Source: Kalaharituber pfeilii (Eukaryota; Ascomycota; Pezizomycetes; Pezizales; Pezizaceae). From it: a stretch of 64,000 nucleotides of DNA. Positions 32,839-44,296 of this stretch are shown here, one piece after another (positions within the stretch are counted from its first letter, which is position 1; each line of letters begins with the position of its first letter). Position numbers and translations under genes: made by a program. Under the pieces are notes generated by a model. It had not been told where the DNA came from and ran no database searches. It saw nothing but the letters and a program-made list of their open reading frames with translations. The stretch covers positions 62,001 through 126,000 of the forward strand of contig WHUZ01000070.1 in assembly GCA_015179045.1 (NCBI GenBank). Direction: 5' to 3'.

Positions 32839-32933
32839 GTTTGATCCAATAGGACAAGTTATCCAATATGTCAGGAACCAATATGAGAGGTTCGACTGTA
32901 TATAATATTACGTATCAGCTGGGTGCATTGACA

Positions 32934-35900
32934 CTATATGCCAGGATTGGCGGAATTCCCTCTAGATGCTCTCTCCCACAACTCACGTGCCTTGTCGGAC
33001 TGCCCGATTGCTTCAAATGTATCGGCCATATTTCTGATCATGGCAAGAGAGTCTGGGTGGTCTGCACCCAGTGCCCTTTGAATCCCACTCACTGCTCGCT
33101 CGTTATACTCTAGGGCCTTGTTGTATTGCCCTCGGTGTTTGAGTGCGGTTGCTATCCTGTTTACCACATAAAGGGTATTCGGGTGGTCTGGGCCCAGTGC
33201 CTTTTCTGTCCCAGCTAATGCTCGCTGGGAAAACTCCAGCGACTTGTTGTATTGCCCTTGCTGATAAAATAGTGCTGCCATAGCGTAAACTACAGCAAGG
33301 GTATCTGGGTGGTCTGGGCCCAGTGCCTTTTCTGTTCCGGCTAATGCTCGCTGGAAAAACTCCAGCGACTTGTTGTATTGCCCCAGCTGTCTGAGTGTTT
33401 CTGCTATATTACTGACTGCAACAAGAGTATTTGGGTGGTCTGAACCCATTGCCTTTTCTGTTCCGGCTAATGCTCGCTCGAAAAACTCTAGCGCCTTGTT
33501 GTATTGCCCCTGCTTTTCAAGTGTCATTGCCATATTGTTGACCGCACAAAGGGTATTTAGGTCATCCGGACCCAGGGCCTTTTCCATCCCAGCTACTGTT
33601 CGCTCACATAACTCTAGTGCCTCATCAAATTGCCCTCGTTGACGAAATAATCCTGCCATGCTATCGACTATAAGAAGGGTCTTTGGGTGGTCTGGTCCCA
33701 GTGCCTTTTCTATCCCAGCTAACGCTCGCTCATAAAACCCTAACGACTTGTTGTATTGCCCTTGCTGTTGAAATGTCATTGCCATATTGCTGACTGTACA
33801 AAGGGTATCTGGGTGATCTGCACCTAGTGCCTTTTCCATCCCAGCTAATGCTCGCACAAACAACTCTAGTGCGTTGCCATATTGCCCTCGCTGTTTGAAT
33901 ATCATTGCCATTATGTTGACTATAGAAAGGGTATCTGGGTCCTCTGGACCTAGTAACTTCTCACTTTCGACTAGTAGAACCTTACACACCTCCTCAGCCT
34001 CCTTATAATAACCATGCCAAAAATACACTCTGCACATATTGTCTACTGCCTTCAATATCTCCATGTTCAAGTGTTCCAATACCAGCGTCTTCATTTGCTC
34101 CTGTAGTGCAATAATATGTGGCAGAATCCGCTGCTCAAAAGCCCAGTCCTTCACCTCACGTTTTCTGCTTGTATAAATATCAATTGCAGATGCCACGACA
34201 AGGAGAGCTTCAATCGCTTTCTTACTATGTCTTTCGGGTTCTTTCTCTAGTTTCCATTGGGCCCACATATGAACTAGTGGATGAATGCTGAAACTATCAT
34301 CTCTATCCTTTCGTTTTGCCATCGAGTATGAGAACAGAATCTGAATTGATTCTTCCAAGGCTGTATTTATAGCAAAGTGTAAGTAGGATCGTTAATTCAA
34401 TAGCAATATTGCTTAATTGAAAGATAGTTGTACATACCATGCACTGGTAATTTCATTCCTCGCTGCAGCAACTCCTCACAAATGTCATTCTTATCAAGCA
34501 ATCCACATAATAACAACAGTTCTGCAGCCTCAGATTTGTGGTTCTGGATTGCATTGAATGACAGATCCCATGCTGCAAAGACAGATCTATCAGGTTTCCC
34601 AACTTTCCATTCCTGGCTCAAGATGTAAGTAACATTGGTGTTATATTCCGTCAGATAGCGGCTAAATGAATACTGGCGAGCGTAGATGAGTGCTCCAGCT
34701 TGATCTATAGCAAGTGGCAGGCAGTCAAGCTTTTGTACAATTGTTGCAGCAGCTTCCTTTTCACGATCAAGCTCTATATACGTTACATTAGAAACCAAAA
34801 CTTTATAATAAAGAAAGCACGTTGGATAGAGATTCACTTACGATCAGGAGTAAGCTTCTCAAAATCTGGTTTTGCGCTGTTGAAAAGTAACTTTTGTGCC
34901 TCACTATTGTCCATTTGCTTCACCTCTAAACACCTCCGCCCCTGTACTCTCTCGCGTCTTCTGCTAGTAATAATCACAGTTCCATGTGCTAATTGTGGAA
35001 TAGACTCGAAAGATTCCAAATCGTCAAGATTGTCAAACACAAGCAACCATTTGGTGTTATGTTTTGCAGCAAACCAGTTCTTCACAGCAGTGACAACCTG
35101 TTGCTCTTCACTTGGTTGCTGTACAGTAAGCATTCCTGCTGGATCGAGTTTGCCGGCTATTCCCAATAGTCGGCCAATATATGTATAGTCTGGCTCATAT
35201 GGGTGTGAAAGCGTAGCATGACATTCAACAAGTCTCTGCATAATGTGAATGAAACTAGTTTTCATAGTCTCCTCACTAACCCCATTGATCCAGAACACTG
35301 ATGAGTAGTCTCTTGAATGGCGGTAAACATATTCCAATGCAAGCTGTGTCTTTCCCATACCTCCCATTCCATAAAGCACTACCTGGGTTATATCCATTGT
35401 AGCTGCACCCTCTATTTGTCGGTTTAGCTGATCGAGAAGATCCTCTCTCCCAACAAAATCAGAATTCCGTCGATCAGGAAGGCTGAAAGGGATGTCGAAA
35501 GATAAATTTAGTGATCTAGTCGGTGGCATCCTGAGAGGGGTATTATCCGGCGGCAGCACTTCGAAAAGATCATCAACATATGATTTCAGCTTCCCTACTA
35601 GCTCGTTACACTTGGTCTTGTCCGTGCTTGCCCAACGCAGCTTGCGATATATCGACATGGACTGCGCATTTTGAGCATCTTGAATAAGGCAAGCAATTTT
35701 TTCATCAAGTTCTGGAAGGAGTTGTTTATTGGCAAGGAACTTTGGATTTTCTAAAAGGCTAAAGTCAACAGGATTGGGACTAGGAGTTGAAGGTTGAGGA
35801 TTAGAACTCCCGGATCGGCAAGCTGAGGTCCCAGGTTGTGGAGAGTTAGCCCGAAACTTGGAGAACAAACGCCCAACCCTGGAACTGTCGCGTTTTCTGC

Positions 35901-36240
35901 CTTCGTCATCCTTCTCTGGTTGGCTTTGATATTTTGCTTGCAATTCAGCAATCTCTTTAAACACCACAACTATCCCCGCTAGACTAGCCACTGCATATGC
36001 ATACCGCTTATCGTTAGGATCAAGGCGTTGGTTTTGCTGGCTATAGCTGTTGCCTAGCCCCCAGGCATCCTCCCACCGCTTGAGCCGCTGGCCTGATGTC
36101 CGAAGATTGTGGAGTACATAGTCACGATCAAAGCCGATTGCCTTCATTTCCGAAATAATTTTGCACCATTTCTGAGTGACTTCGGCCAGTTGTCCAACCA
36201 GTCCGACAATTTCAATGCCAAAACCTACTAGTTCCGTCAT
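32934..36240 (-). CDS. HeLo-NB-ARC-TPR NLR receptor, intact
   Basis: Fungal NLR with a HeLo cell-death effector domain. By family, ligand binding to the repeats would drive NB-ARC oligomerisation and HeLo membrane activity in incompatibility-like responses. Exons 36240-34842, 34773-34438, 34360-32934; introns 34774-34841 (GTAAGT...ATATAG) and 34361-34437 (GTATGT...TACAG). Spliced length 3162 nt, 1053 residues, no stop. HeLo spans about 1-230 (N-terminal hydrophobic helix, LKRWEDAWGL, KLRWASTDKTK), P-loop GMGGMGKTQ 291-299, Walker B WLLVFDNLDDL about 398-408, then ITSRRR, winged-helix linker, and eight TPR repeats of 42 residues (about 680-1053) with near-identical LGPDHP..TL and ERALAGTEKALG segments. 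Start ATG is followed immediately by the conserved HeLo helix. The only NLR of the three here with no damage. Confidence 0.92.
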
Positions 36241-36244
36241 CGTA

Positions 36245-38225
36245 ATAAAGGTTTAAAAAAAGATAAAATCTAAATTAAGTACTGTTGTCAGTCTCACATA
36301 GCACATGAGGAACGGAAAATTTGACCGTCTAACATAGGGGTAATATTACGTACCGATGTGTGTCAAGTGTTGGGACAATATTTCAGTATCAACACGAGTT
36401 CAAGCGTTCTTTAAGTTAGAAGGACAGTATCTGAAAATTAGAAAGAACGGGAATTTTTCATGTATAATGGCGGTAGTTAAAAGGTGTACTCGCGCCCAAA
36501 CCTGTTTACAGTTCATCCTGCCTGCATTGCCTCTACACCCAGGCTGTGAGTAATTGTTGCGTAATCAGTGCCTGCTTTCCGATTGTGGGTGCGTTTCCTA
36601 CGCTCCCTACACCCACGCTCATAATTATCTCATTGTACGTCATACATCTATTTGGCACAATATATCTATCTATCTTCCATACGCACGATTGCGCAACTGC
36701 TATGGCTACATATTGCTCCTATTAATATTCAGTTGCTTGAAAAATATTGCCTGGGTGAAAATATGCAGGTGAGACCGCTAGATTAGGGGGTATGATGAAT
36801 GTGGTGACGGCTGGGGTAGTCTAAATGGTGGGGTCGGTGTATCAATTAATTTGCATTTGAGAGCGGAGGTGGTAGACAGTAGGAGGTGCGGTAGGAGAGG
36901 CGATGGGAAGCGGGTACCGGAGGGAGATGGGGTGTGGGGTGTGGGGTGTGGGGTGGCAAGGACATATGATTAAGCTGCCATGGAGATTTTTCCATTCCGA
37001 ACTAATAGCCCGGTGAAGTGGTAACTCCAGTAGTGATGGAGAATAACAAGACGCCCATGGGAGAGGTATATTTCAGGGACGTCAAGAAGGCTTCCCGGCA
37101 TATGCATCTTTTCCTAAAATAAATATTGGACAATTAATGTTACGATGAACATTTGGGAATTTAGAGCTTTCTGTTCCAGAAACGAGGAATCAAAATTGGG
37201 AACTGGAACCGGGGAGTAACTCGTTTTTTGATTTTTTTGGCATTATCATAACGGAACGAGAATAATACGACTTTGAACGCTTGCCTCCAAGTCACACCCG
37301 AATTAACATAGTAGATTAATTCTCTCCATAGAGTTACCTACTCTGAAGCATCCGGCGTCCTCTACCACTCGAGCCTGAAGACCCTATTGAGGACAAACCC
37401 GACTGGACGGAAAACTGACTCGATCTGTAAAGCGCGCGTCGTAGTACCCATAAAATAACTGCTGAATTCAAAACCTCTCTTTTAATCAACTTACAGTACA
37501 CTTGTAGAAACGTTTACACTTCGCTGTGAAGTTGTAAATACATACATAGTTATCCCATCAATTATCATTCGGTACCGTTTCCCAGAGCCTCCCCTATTGA
37601 CCGTGCTCTATACATTTCTCACCGATCCTGATCAATCTCCACTGTGCCAATACGGTATGCAGGGAACCGTGATATTACTCTTGTCAATCTACCCTAATTA
37701 AGATGGGCGTCACAAACTTATCCACATTCTCAGGCACTACATTACACTAACCTATTACATAGCAATTCATACCTGTTAAGAAAAGATTCACTCAGTACCC
37801 TTTAGCTTGTGTTCGCTTTCTTACAAATGACCGCTCATATACTAAAAATTGTATACTAGGGGTAAGTTGAGGCCAACTTCATTGACAACGCCGCGTATGC
37901 GGTCTATAATGTAAAAGCGATTGTCGGAGGGGCTGTCGGAGGTGCGAGGGCAGTTGGGGAAGTGGTGGGGTGGGTTAACAGGCCATGGAGTTGTCTTGCT
38001 GGCCTCCCTACGGGAGTACCAGTAGCGCAACTAGCCACAGATTCTTTACTCTCGATTCAGTCCCAGATGTCAACTTATACTTCACTCCATTACCAGTTTA
38101 AAAATTGGCAACTGCGTTCCAATAAAGATTCTACAACTTACGCTCTATTCGCTAATTACCACAATGTGATCGCAAAAGGCAACCTAGAGGTGCAGAATCT
38201 TTCTATTTGATTTTTTTCTTTTGCA
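36245..38225. other. Intergenic region, no gene seen
   Basis: Includes the presumed promoter of the HeLo NLR next to 36240. GGGGTGT direct repeats occur near 36,930. A purine-rich patch around 37,920-37,975 (GGCTGTCGGAGGTG) resembles the sequence at 63.2-63.8 kb. No coding feature is supported. Confidence 0.4.
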
Positions 38226-38229
38226 GACT

Positions 38230-38880
38230 TAACTTCGCAAAATAGTGAGGAGATAAAAACAGTTTTTCGGAGAAATATGAAGGTAATTGGAGTTATCCAT
38301 GTAGGCAAAATAATTGCACTCTTTAGTTCCAAACGGCAAACATATATCACAACTGGTATCACAAACTCCACCTCCACCTCCACCTCATCTCTCTCTCCCG
38401 ATCCAATGCCTCCGATGCCCCCAAACCTACCAACAAATCTCTCTCTCCACACCCCACATCCTCATTCCCATATTTTCCCCCTCCCACCACCGCCCCCACC
38501 ACGCGCTCCCTTCAACCCCTCCGCCAGCACGTCTAAACGCGGCTTCACCTGCACCCTACTCACACCACTTAACCCATTCCTCAATAACCCCAGCTCAACC
38601 TCAACCCCCTCCACAATCCTCTCCAATTCCTTCTTGAAGCTTCCATACACTGTGTTCAGGCTCTCTCTCTCTGCCATCGTAGCTACCTCGTCATCGTCCC
38701 GCTCCATATCGACGCCCAAATTCGGACCCTCCCAAATTGGCATTATCGTCGTCGGTGTCTTCATCTCGACCTCCGAATCAAAGTCCGAAGTTGACTTGTC
38801 TGACGCCACCACCGCTACCCTCTCAGCTGCCACGACGGCACCACCACCAATGCCAGTCTCCTGCCTCCTCCGCCTTTAGC
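38230..38880 (-). other. Unidentified frame, possible gene remnant
   Basis: A minus frame of 123 codons (38,462-38,833) encodes an acidic start and an amphipathic helix-rich segment (SFKKELERIVEGVEVELGLL) ending in a Gly run. Overlapping plus frames are Pro/Ser-rich shadows. No domain or intron was recognised and the family 1 copy at about 39.0-39.4 kb adjoins it. Could be the remnant of a host gene. Confidence 0.25.
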
Positions 38881-39059
38881 TCCCAAATGTCGATATGGGG
38901 GGTTGGGGGTAATGGGGGTGGAGGTGGCGACGGTGGCGACGGTGTCCGTATTCATGATGCAAGCCCGCCGAAAAGCGACCCGCCGCCCCCGGGTCGTAGT
39001 CTAGGTCATAGGCGCAGTTTGGGTGCCGGCGGGAGGGTGTGGGGATGAGGCGCTGAGGA

Positions 39060-39422
39060 GTGCAAAGACCCAGGCAAAATCACAGGGATCAGATGGCTAC
39101 GGAAGAAGACAATCCTGATGGAGGAGGGCAAGCAGACAAGCACCGTGGTAGTTTACCTGGAAACGCCAACGGAAAGCGGGAAAGTTAGACTCGGAGGAAG
39201 GTGGTTGCGGACAAGTGTGTACGAGACAGATAGAGGAAGGATATAGGAAGGTCACTGGGGTTACTTCTTTGACTTCTGACCCGCATCACGTACGAACACC
39301 GCGGCCACCACATGTACTTAGCCGTTTAGTTTTTCTTTCTTTTAAGTCTAATAAAACACCTCGCCATAGCCCATAGGACGGCATGCGAGTACTGATTAAA
39401 AAAAAAAAAAAAAAAAAAAAAA
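39060..39422 (+). mobile_element. Family 1 ORF1 fragment with tail
   Basis: Encodes the last 58 or so residues of the ORF1 domain (GKITGIRWLRKKT to VYETDRGRI-stop at about 39,245), then 3' UTR, hairpin (CATAGCCCATAGGACGGCAT, one stem mismatch) and poly(A). The 5' border is unclear. Confidence 0.78.
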
Positions 39423-39439
39423 ATCCCGCATGCAGTGGG

Positions 39440-40345
39440 TGGTTTGGACGGGGCTCATACCTCATACCTCGGCAATGATTCCTGTTACCGAGACAATAAG
39501 CTGCTCGAGAAGCTCCTTGACAATTGCGGGCGTGGAGGCCATGCGAGGTTCTGGGCCCAGAGGGAGAGGGTCTGCTGGCATGGGGTGCAAGCAAGCTGGT
39601 TGCGAGTGACAACGCATTGCTACATAGTCTGGTTGGCACGACCCCTGACTGGAGGGAGGATTGCTGCGTAACCTAGTTCCGGCAGAGCTATTTCTTATTT
39701 TTTTATGAAACAGATAGAGCTCCCAAAGATTACCGAGTGAGCATAAACTCTCTTCTCTATAGAATCTTCCACTCTCCGCCCTCCAGTGGCCCCGTAACCT
39801 CTGCAGCGACACTTCCCACGATTCCTTCAACGCTACCGACCTCATCCTCACTGTATTCAAATGCTTAAATAAATGGGTATCTCATTCAGTAATTTTATTC
39901 CTGCACGCTTTGCTACTACATATGTGGAAATTAAGTCCTTCCTTTATCCATATGAAAAAAGTACCATTACCCTATTTCAGCTCCTTCAGCATCCGCTGAA
40001 TGTTATCCTAGTTGAGCCCCACTGAACTTTGTTCTATCGGCTTCCTTGCATTTACCCAAGGGGTATAGATATTCGTTCTTATATTAAATACCTCTGATAG
40101 CTTATCGCACCTCTAGAAACTAGACACAACTTCTCCGCCTCTCGTCCAGCCAGCTTCACTGTTCCCCATCTCGATGTATCCCACCACCGCCTCCCACTGC
40201 CCTGTCCAAATGTCCAAATACCCTTCAGCATCCACCCCGACGGCTCTGCAAGTGGTTACCCCTCCGGCAGCTTTTTACCCACCGACCAGTAGCCCCACAA
40301 ACAACCCCTTCCACGGTCCCTTCAACAGCTCCCTGTAGAGCCGTC
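39440..40345 (-). pseudogene. Unidentified degraded gene fragment
   Basis: On the minus strand two coherent stretches, about 40,340-40,130 (with LDIWTGQWEAVVGYIEMG) and a 132-codon frame at 39,860-39,462, read like protein but are separated by stops and frame changes. No family recognised. It may be a host-gene relic or an older transposon. Confidence 0.25.
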
Positions 40346-40349
40346 CTTT

Positions 40350-41480
40350 TCCGGATAGTGCAAATCAGTCCTAGGAAGGTCCACCACTCTCATGTGCTTT
40401 TGTGTTATATCATTTTTGATTTTTCTGGTTGTTTTATTAATATTTTAGCGGGCATATGGGTTTCATATGGATTGAGTTTATAAGTATGGTCGGTGGATGT
40501 CGCCTGACTGAGCCGGGCGTCAATTGTAAAGCGAGAGGTGCTGTTAACTCCTCATACGCGACAAACTCGTGGGTACACGAGGTGGCTGCGGGTACGCGGG
40601 AATTACTCGCAGGTGGAATTCATTTTTTTCCTTTGGTCAATATTCTGCAATTGAGCCTTATTGTTGTGTTGCGATTGAGCCACGCCTGGGTGGGTTGTGT
40701 ATCATTTAGAATCTATGATGAAATCTATAAATATCACTGGTACCATGGAAACTGGACCGCCAGGCTAAATGACATTGCTTTATCGTATGGCCAGGAAGAC
40801 AACTTACTTGTATTTTCAATGGTACCAGTGATAGTCGTCATCAATTCTAGATCATGCGCGGAAACGTCAGCCATTGTTCCACCATCAAACATTAATATCG
40901 CATAAACGAAGAACATTGATAAAAAAAAAGAAAAAGAAAATCATTTGAACCCCGTGTGCCCTTAATCCCCGTTATCCCAACCCTCCCGTGTGCCCACACC
41001 CCCCGTGCGATAACATTTACAAGAAGTAACGCCCCTCTAGCTTTAGAATTGATAGACTGTAATGCTTTCGTTCCAACGATGATCTCTTGAAAGCTAGAAT
41101 TCTTCTAGCGATAACCAATTGGGAGTGTGGAATCAAGGCAACTCGTGTTTAATTCTTACTGTCGTCTAGCCATTTTCCCTTCTTTTTAATTGCATATGTA
41201 TGTCATGCGATAACAGGTTGTGAGACGATATGTATTATCGGGGCTGGTATTGTTGTGATGTCACTAAATGAAGAAGCGGGCCACCTGAGGTGAGGCTGAG
41301 CGACCATGCCGCTCATGAAACATACATGCGTCTAAACCACCATAAATATTGCAGCGAGCGTGATGCCATCGCAGCTGCAGATGCAGGAGCACGAGAGGCA
41401 ACTGGGTGTCGCTGAGTGGCCAATCTTGCCTTCATTCATGGGATTGAGGAAATACGATGAGAGCGAAATGATATCAAGTG
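40350..41480. other. Non-coding stretch apart from a MITE
   Basis: No gene seen; contains the 98-bp MITE at 40734. Confidence 0.4.
40734..40831. mobile_element. TA-flanked 98-bp MITE
   Basis: Inverted ends TCACTGGTACCATGGAAA and complement of TCACTGGTACCATTGAAA with TA on both sides (40732-40733 and 40832-40833). Confidence 0.7.
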
Positions 41481-41493
41481 CGTAAGGACAGTA

Positions 41494-41641
41494 TTTTTTT
41501 TTTTTTTAATATATCAGTAAGCGCATGCTGCCCTGAGGGCTATGGCAATTTAGTTACATATGGGATAATAGGAAAACAAAACAAAAAACTAAACGCGAAC
41601 GTTTAAGTGGTGATCCCCTGCTCCTCCAGTGTGAAGGGGAA
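41494..41641 (-). mobile_element. Family 1 tail insertion, 12-bp TSD
   Basis: Poly(T), hairpin complement (GCTGCCCTGAGGGCTATGGC) and a 3' UTR segment ending CTCCAGTGTGAAGGGGAA. Perfect duplication GTAAGGACAGTA at 41482-41493 and 41642-41653. Confidence 0.92.
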
Positions 41642-41989
41642 GTAAGGACAGTAGCAAAACCAAGAATTCATTAGAAAGAGACTCAGTACCAGCTATTACA
41701 GTGTGCCACAACTTCTGAGTCGTCAAAATTCACGGAAGCAGAAAGAGCTGGTGATCTCTTGTATACTGCTGTACCGAGGAAAAGGGTATACAGGCCAGGG
41801 ATTCTTTCATCCAAGCCCAAGGCAAGACATTAAAGAAATAATAGAAACCTCAGTCAACTCAAGCTAGTCAACCGGAGAACAGAAAGGCAATCAAGATAGA
41901 GGCTCCCAACCCAGAACTTCGGATAAAAGATGTTGAAGTGAAGGCGGATCAACTGCTATGAAATTTCAGCTGCAACTTCATTGCTACGA

Positions 41990-42345
41990 CCGCTAAGCCA
42001 AGTCGGGTTACTAAACGACAGTCAGTGACCGACAGCCGATCTCAGCTGAGCCGAACGACGGATCAGCATAGCGAGCGATCAGACATGGCTAAGCAATCGG
42101 ACGCGTGCTAACGTAAGGATCGTGCTAATGAGCTAAACAAGAGGATCATTTATCGTATGTTGAGCATCTTATGATCCTTTCTCTCTTGTTGATCATTTTG
42201 GTGATAGTTCATGAAAAGTATGTACTCGAGTACAGTATGTGTCGTCTTACTTGATTATTCTAGTATTGTTCTCTGTCTACAATACCTGTTCATTCTTCCA
42301 CCTGTAGATGGCTCTTCGCCATGCAACTCTTGTAAGAAGGGGATA
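41990..42345 (+). repeat. Dispersed LTR-like repeat, copy 2
   Basis: Direct partner of 29480-29816; see there. Flanks are unrelated. Confidence 0.55.
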
Positions 42346-42557
42346 TCTACTTGGTCCGATACAGTCACTCTCTCTCATTTTCACTCTTTCTCTATTGTGG
42401 AAGTGGCTAGTACCTTTGACCTAAGATTGGTATGCCTACATTATACTCTCGATATAAGAATATCGTCGGGCGGCAGGAAACCATTCTTATATCAAGTAGA
42501 GTGGAGGTTCAGCCATATAGCAAACATCACACTACTGTAGCTATATCGACACAAATT

Positions 42558-42800
42558 GTTACGGTGTCTGCGATTGCAGCGAAGTGTAGGTGTAACTTAG
42601 GACAACGCTTGGAACTTGACCTTTGTATAGAGACCGTGGAGGCCTCTATATATAGGCATCCAGCGTGTCGGTTATTTTCATTATTCTATTTAACATTGAG
42701 TGCTAACTAACAAGCTTCTCTCTCTTCACCATCATAACTATGAATGGCGTGATTATCATGCGTCATCTCTCATCGCTTATCATTGATACTTTGTTGGGTC
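42558..42800 (+). repeat. LTR-like repeat, copy 1
   Basis: Starts TGTTACGGTGTCTGCGAT; homologous to 46940-47170 with a strongly conserved TGTAGGTGTAACTTAGGACA core and TATATA-GGC promoter-like box. The 3' boundary was not resolved. Probably a solo LTR or LTR fragment. Confidence 0.6.
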
Positions 42801-42965
42801 ACCCTGACACAAATGCCTACACAAACTCGCATATGCCATACACTAAATTCTATTCAATCGCTGATTCCCTATGCTTTTATTATACAGGCAATCAGTATCT
42901 GTGCTTTGACCGGGAGCGTAGGTATACGTACAAGAAAGAAAGTCTGATTCTTGTCTGCTTGGTAC

Positions 42966-42968
<3 letters not shown>

Positions 42969-42999
<31 letters not shown>

Positions 43000-43246
43000 C
43001 CCATAACCCCGCTTGTAGCACTTGGCCATGGCAGGGTCCCTGGGCAAGCCCTCATAGCCCGGAGACAGGCTAAACTAACTCTCTACGTACATGGCCCCCA
43101 CGCGCCGTCGCCCCCGCTCTCCTAGCTTCTAGAACTTAACCCCGCGCTCCCCTACCTTCTAGAACTTGACCCCAGCGAAGAAATTCTCTAAAACGTCATA
43201 CTCCTCCCCATTCTCCGCCTTTCTTTTCCAATCCTTTCCCATGTCG
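42969..43246 (-). mobile_element. Family 2 insertion, 14-bp TSD
   Basis: Poly(T) of about 30, tail complement, then about 220 bp upstream body whose minus-strand frame ends shortly after a basic KDWKRKAENG peptide, resembling the end of an ORF1. Perfect duplication CTGCTTGGTACGTT at 42955-42968 and 43247-43260. Confidence 0.9.
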
Positions 43247-43308
43247 CTGCTTGGTACGTTGCATCATTGGTTTGAGAGCTTGATGTCTTATCCGGTGTAA
43301 TGAAGGCT

Positions 43309-43363
43309 GTTTTTTTTTTTTTTAATATCAGTGATCGCGTGCCGCCCTAGGGGCTATGGCGAT
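43309..43363 (-). mobile_element. Family 1 tail insertion, 11-bp TSD
   Basis: 55-bp insertion: poly(T) plus hairpin complement (GCCGCCCTAGGGGCTATGGC). Duplication TAATGAAGGCT at 43298-43308 and 43364-43374. Only 62 bp from the family 2 insertion. Confidence 0.92.
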
Positions 43364-43634
43364 TAATGAAGGCTCAACAGCATCCACTGTCTTGCACAGG
43401 ATACCGGTATCTAGAGCTGCCGGAAGGAGGTCTCAAGGGGAGTCTCAATAGTTAAGTGTCAAGAAGCATACTGGCGCACATCCAATATAAGAATATGCAC
43501 ATGACTAAGCAAGAAAAAATGAATATTTTATAACGAAATCTTCTTAATTTGTACGGTGGCGGGTCAGTCATATTCTTATATCGAACATATTCTTATATTG
43601 AGTATTCTTATATCGAGAGTATACTGTAGTCGGT

Positions 43635-44280
43635 AAACCGCTGTATTCCCCTTTATCCCTTACATTCATCTAACAATGGAATTTTTTCTGATTATTTTTT
43701 TGTTTTCATTACCCCTATATAGCCCTTCTAAACTTTGACGGAACACGGCAATGGAGGATATGTCTTTCAAGCATGCATTCTCCTGACTTTAAGGTATCAA
43801 CCATTGGATTAGCGCAGTCCACTAGGTTCCATGTGAATGGGCAAATATACTGAGGAAGGAAAATTTGTGGAAATGAACGTCCAAGCAATCTACGAAATGT
43901 ATTCTCTTCTCAATCGAAGTGACATCAACTCTCAACTCTTAATATCTTATTCTACAAACTATACAGCCCCTCTACGTGCTACGGCTGAAGGCCGAAAATA
44001 ATAGTCTGGGCACGAGAACAAAACTGGCCCATTACGTATTACAGAGTATCAAGTTGTATACATTATAGTGGTGTTCCTAGCTGCATGTTCTCTTTTCATA
44101 TCTCTTTACGCAATCTCTTGTATTTAGTTCCTACCAAGTGGATTGGTTACCTGCTGTTCTGAACAGCTGTACCGCTGTTAACTGTTGAACTGCTGCCTGA
44201 TAGCTGCCTAGGAGTCACGAGCATGCATGCAGGAGGACCCCCTAGAGAAATCACAACAACTCAATCAGATGTACTTCTTT
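43635..44280. other. Non-coding stretch, no gene seen
   Basis: No feature recognised. Confidence 0.35.
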
Positions 44281-44296
44281 CTGAATTCTGAGAAAG

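Larger units (their letters stand above)
31100..32898. mobile_element. pogo/Tc1-like element hosting three retro-insertions
   Basis: Ends CAGTCGAAACTGTTATATTG (left) and complement of CAGTCGAACCTCTCATATTG (right), each bordered by TA (31098-31099 and 32899-32900). The host element itself is only about 160 bp once the inserted family 1 tail (31163-31217), the ORF1-only element (31271-32754), the family 2-like tail (32777-32838) and their duplicated target copies are set aside. It therefore began as a MITE. Confidence 0.8.
42446..43619. mobile_element. TA-flanked element with GATATAAGAATA ends, hosting a nest
   Basis: The left end CTCTCGATATAAGAATA is inverted at the right end (TATTCTTATATCGAGAG); both are next to TA. 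The right end holds three copies of the TATTCTTATAT-GA motif. Nested inside are an LTR-like piece (from 42558), a family 2 insertion (42969-43246) and a family 1 tail (43309-43363). No transposase. Confidence 0.7.
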
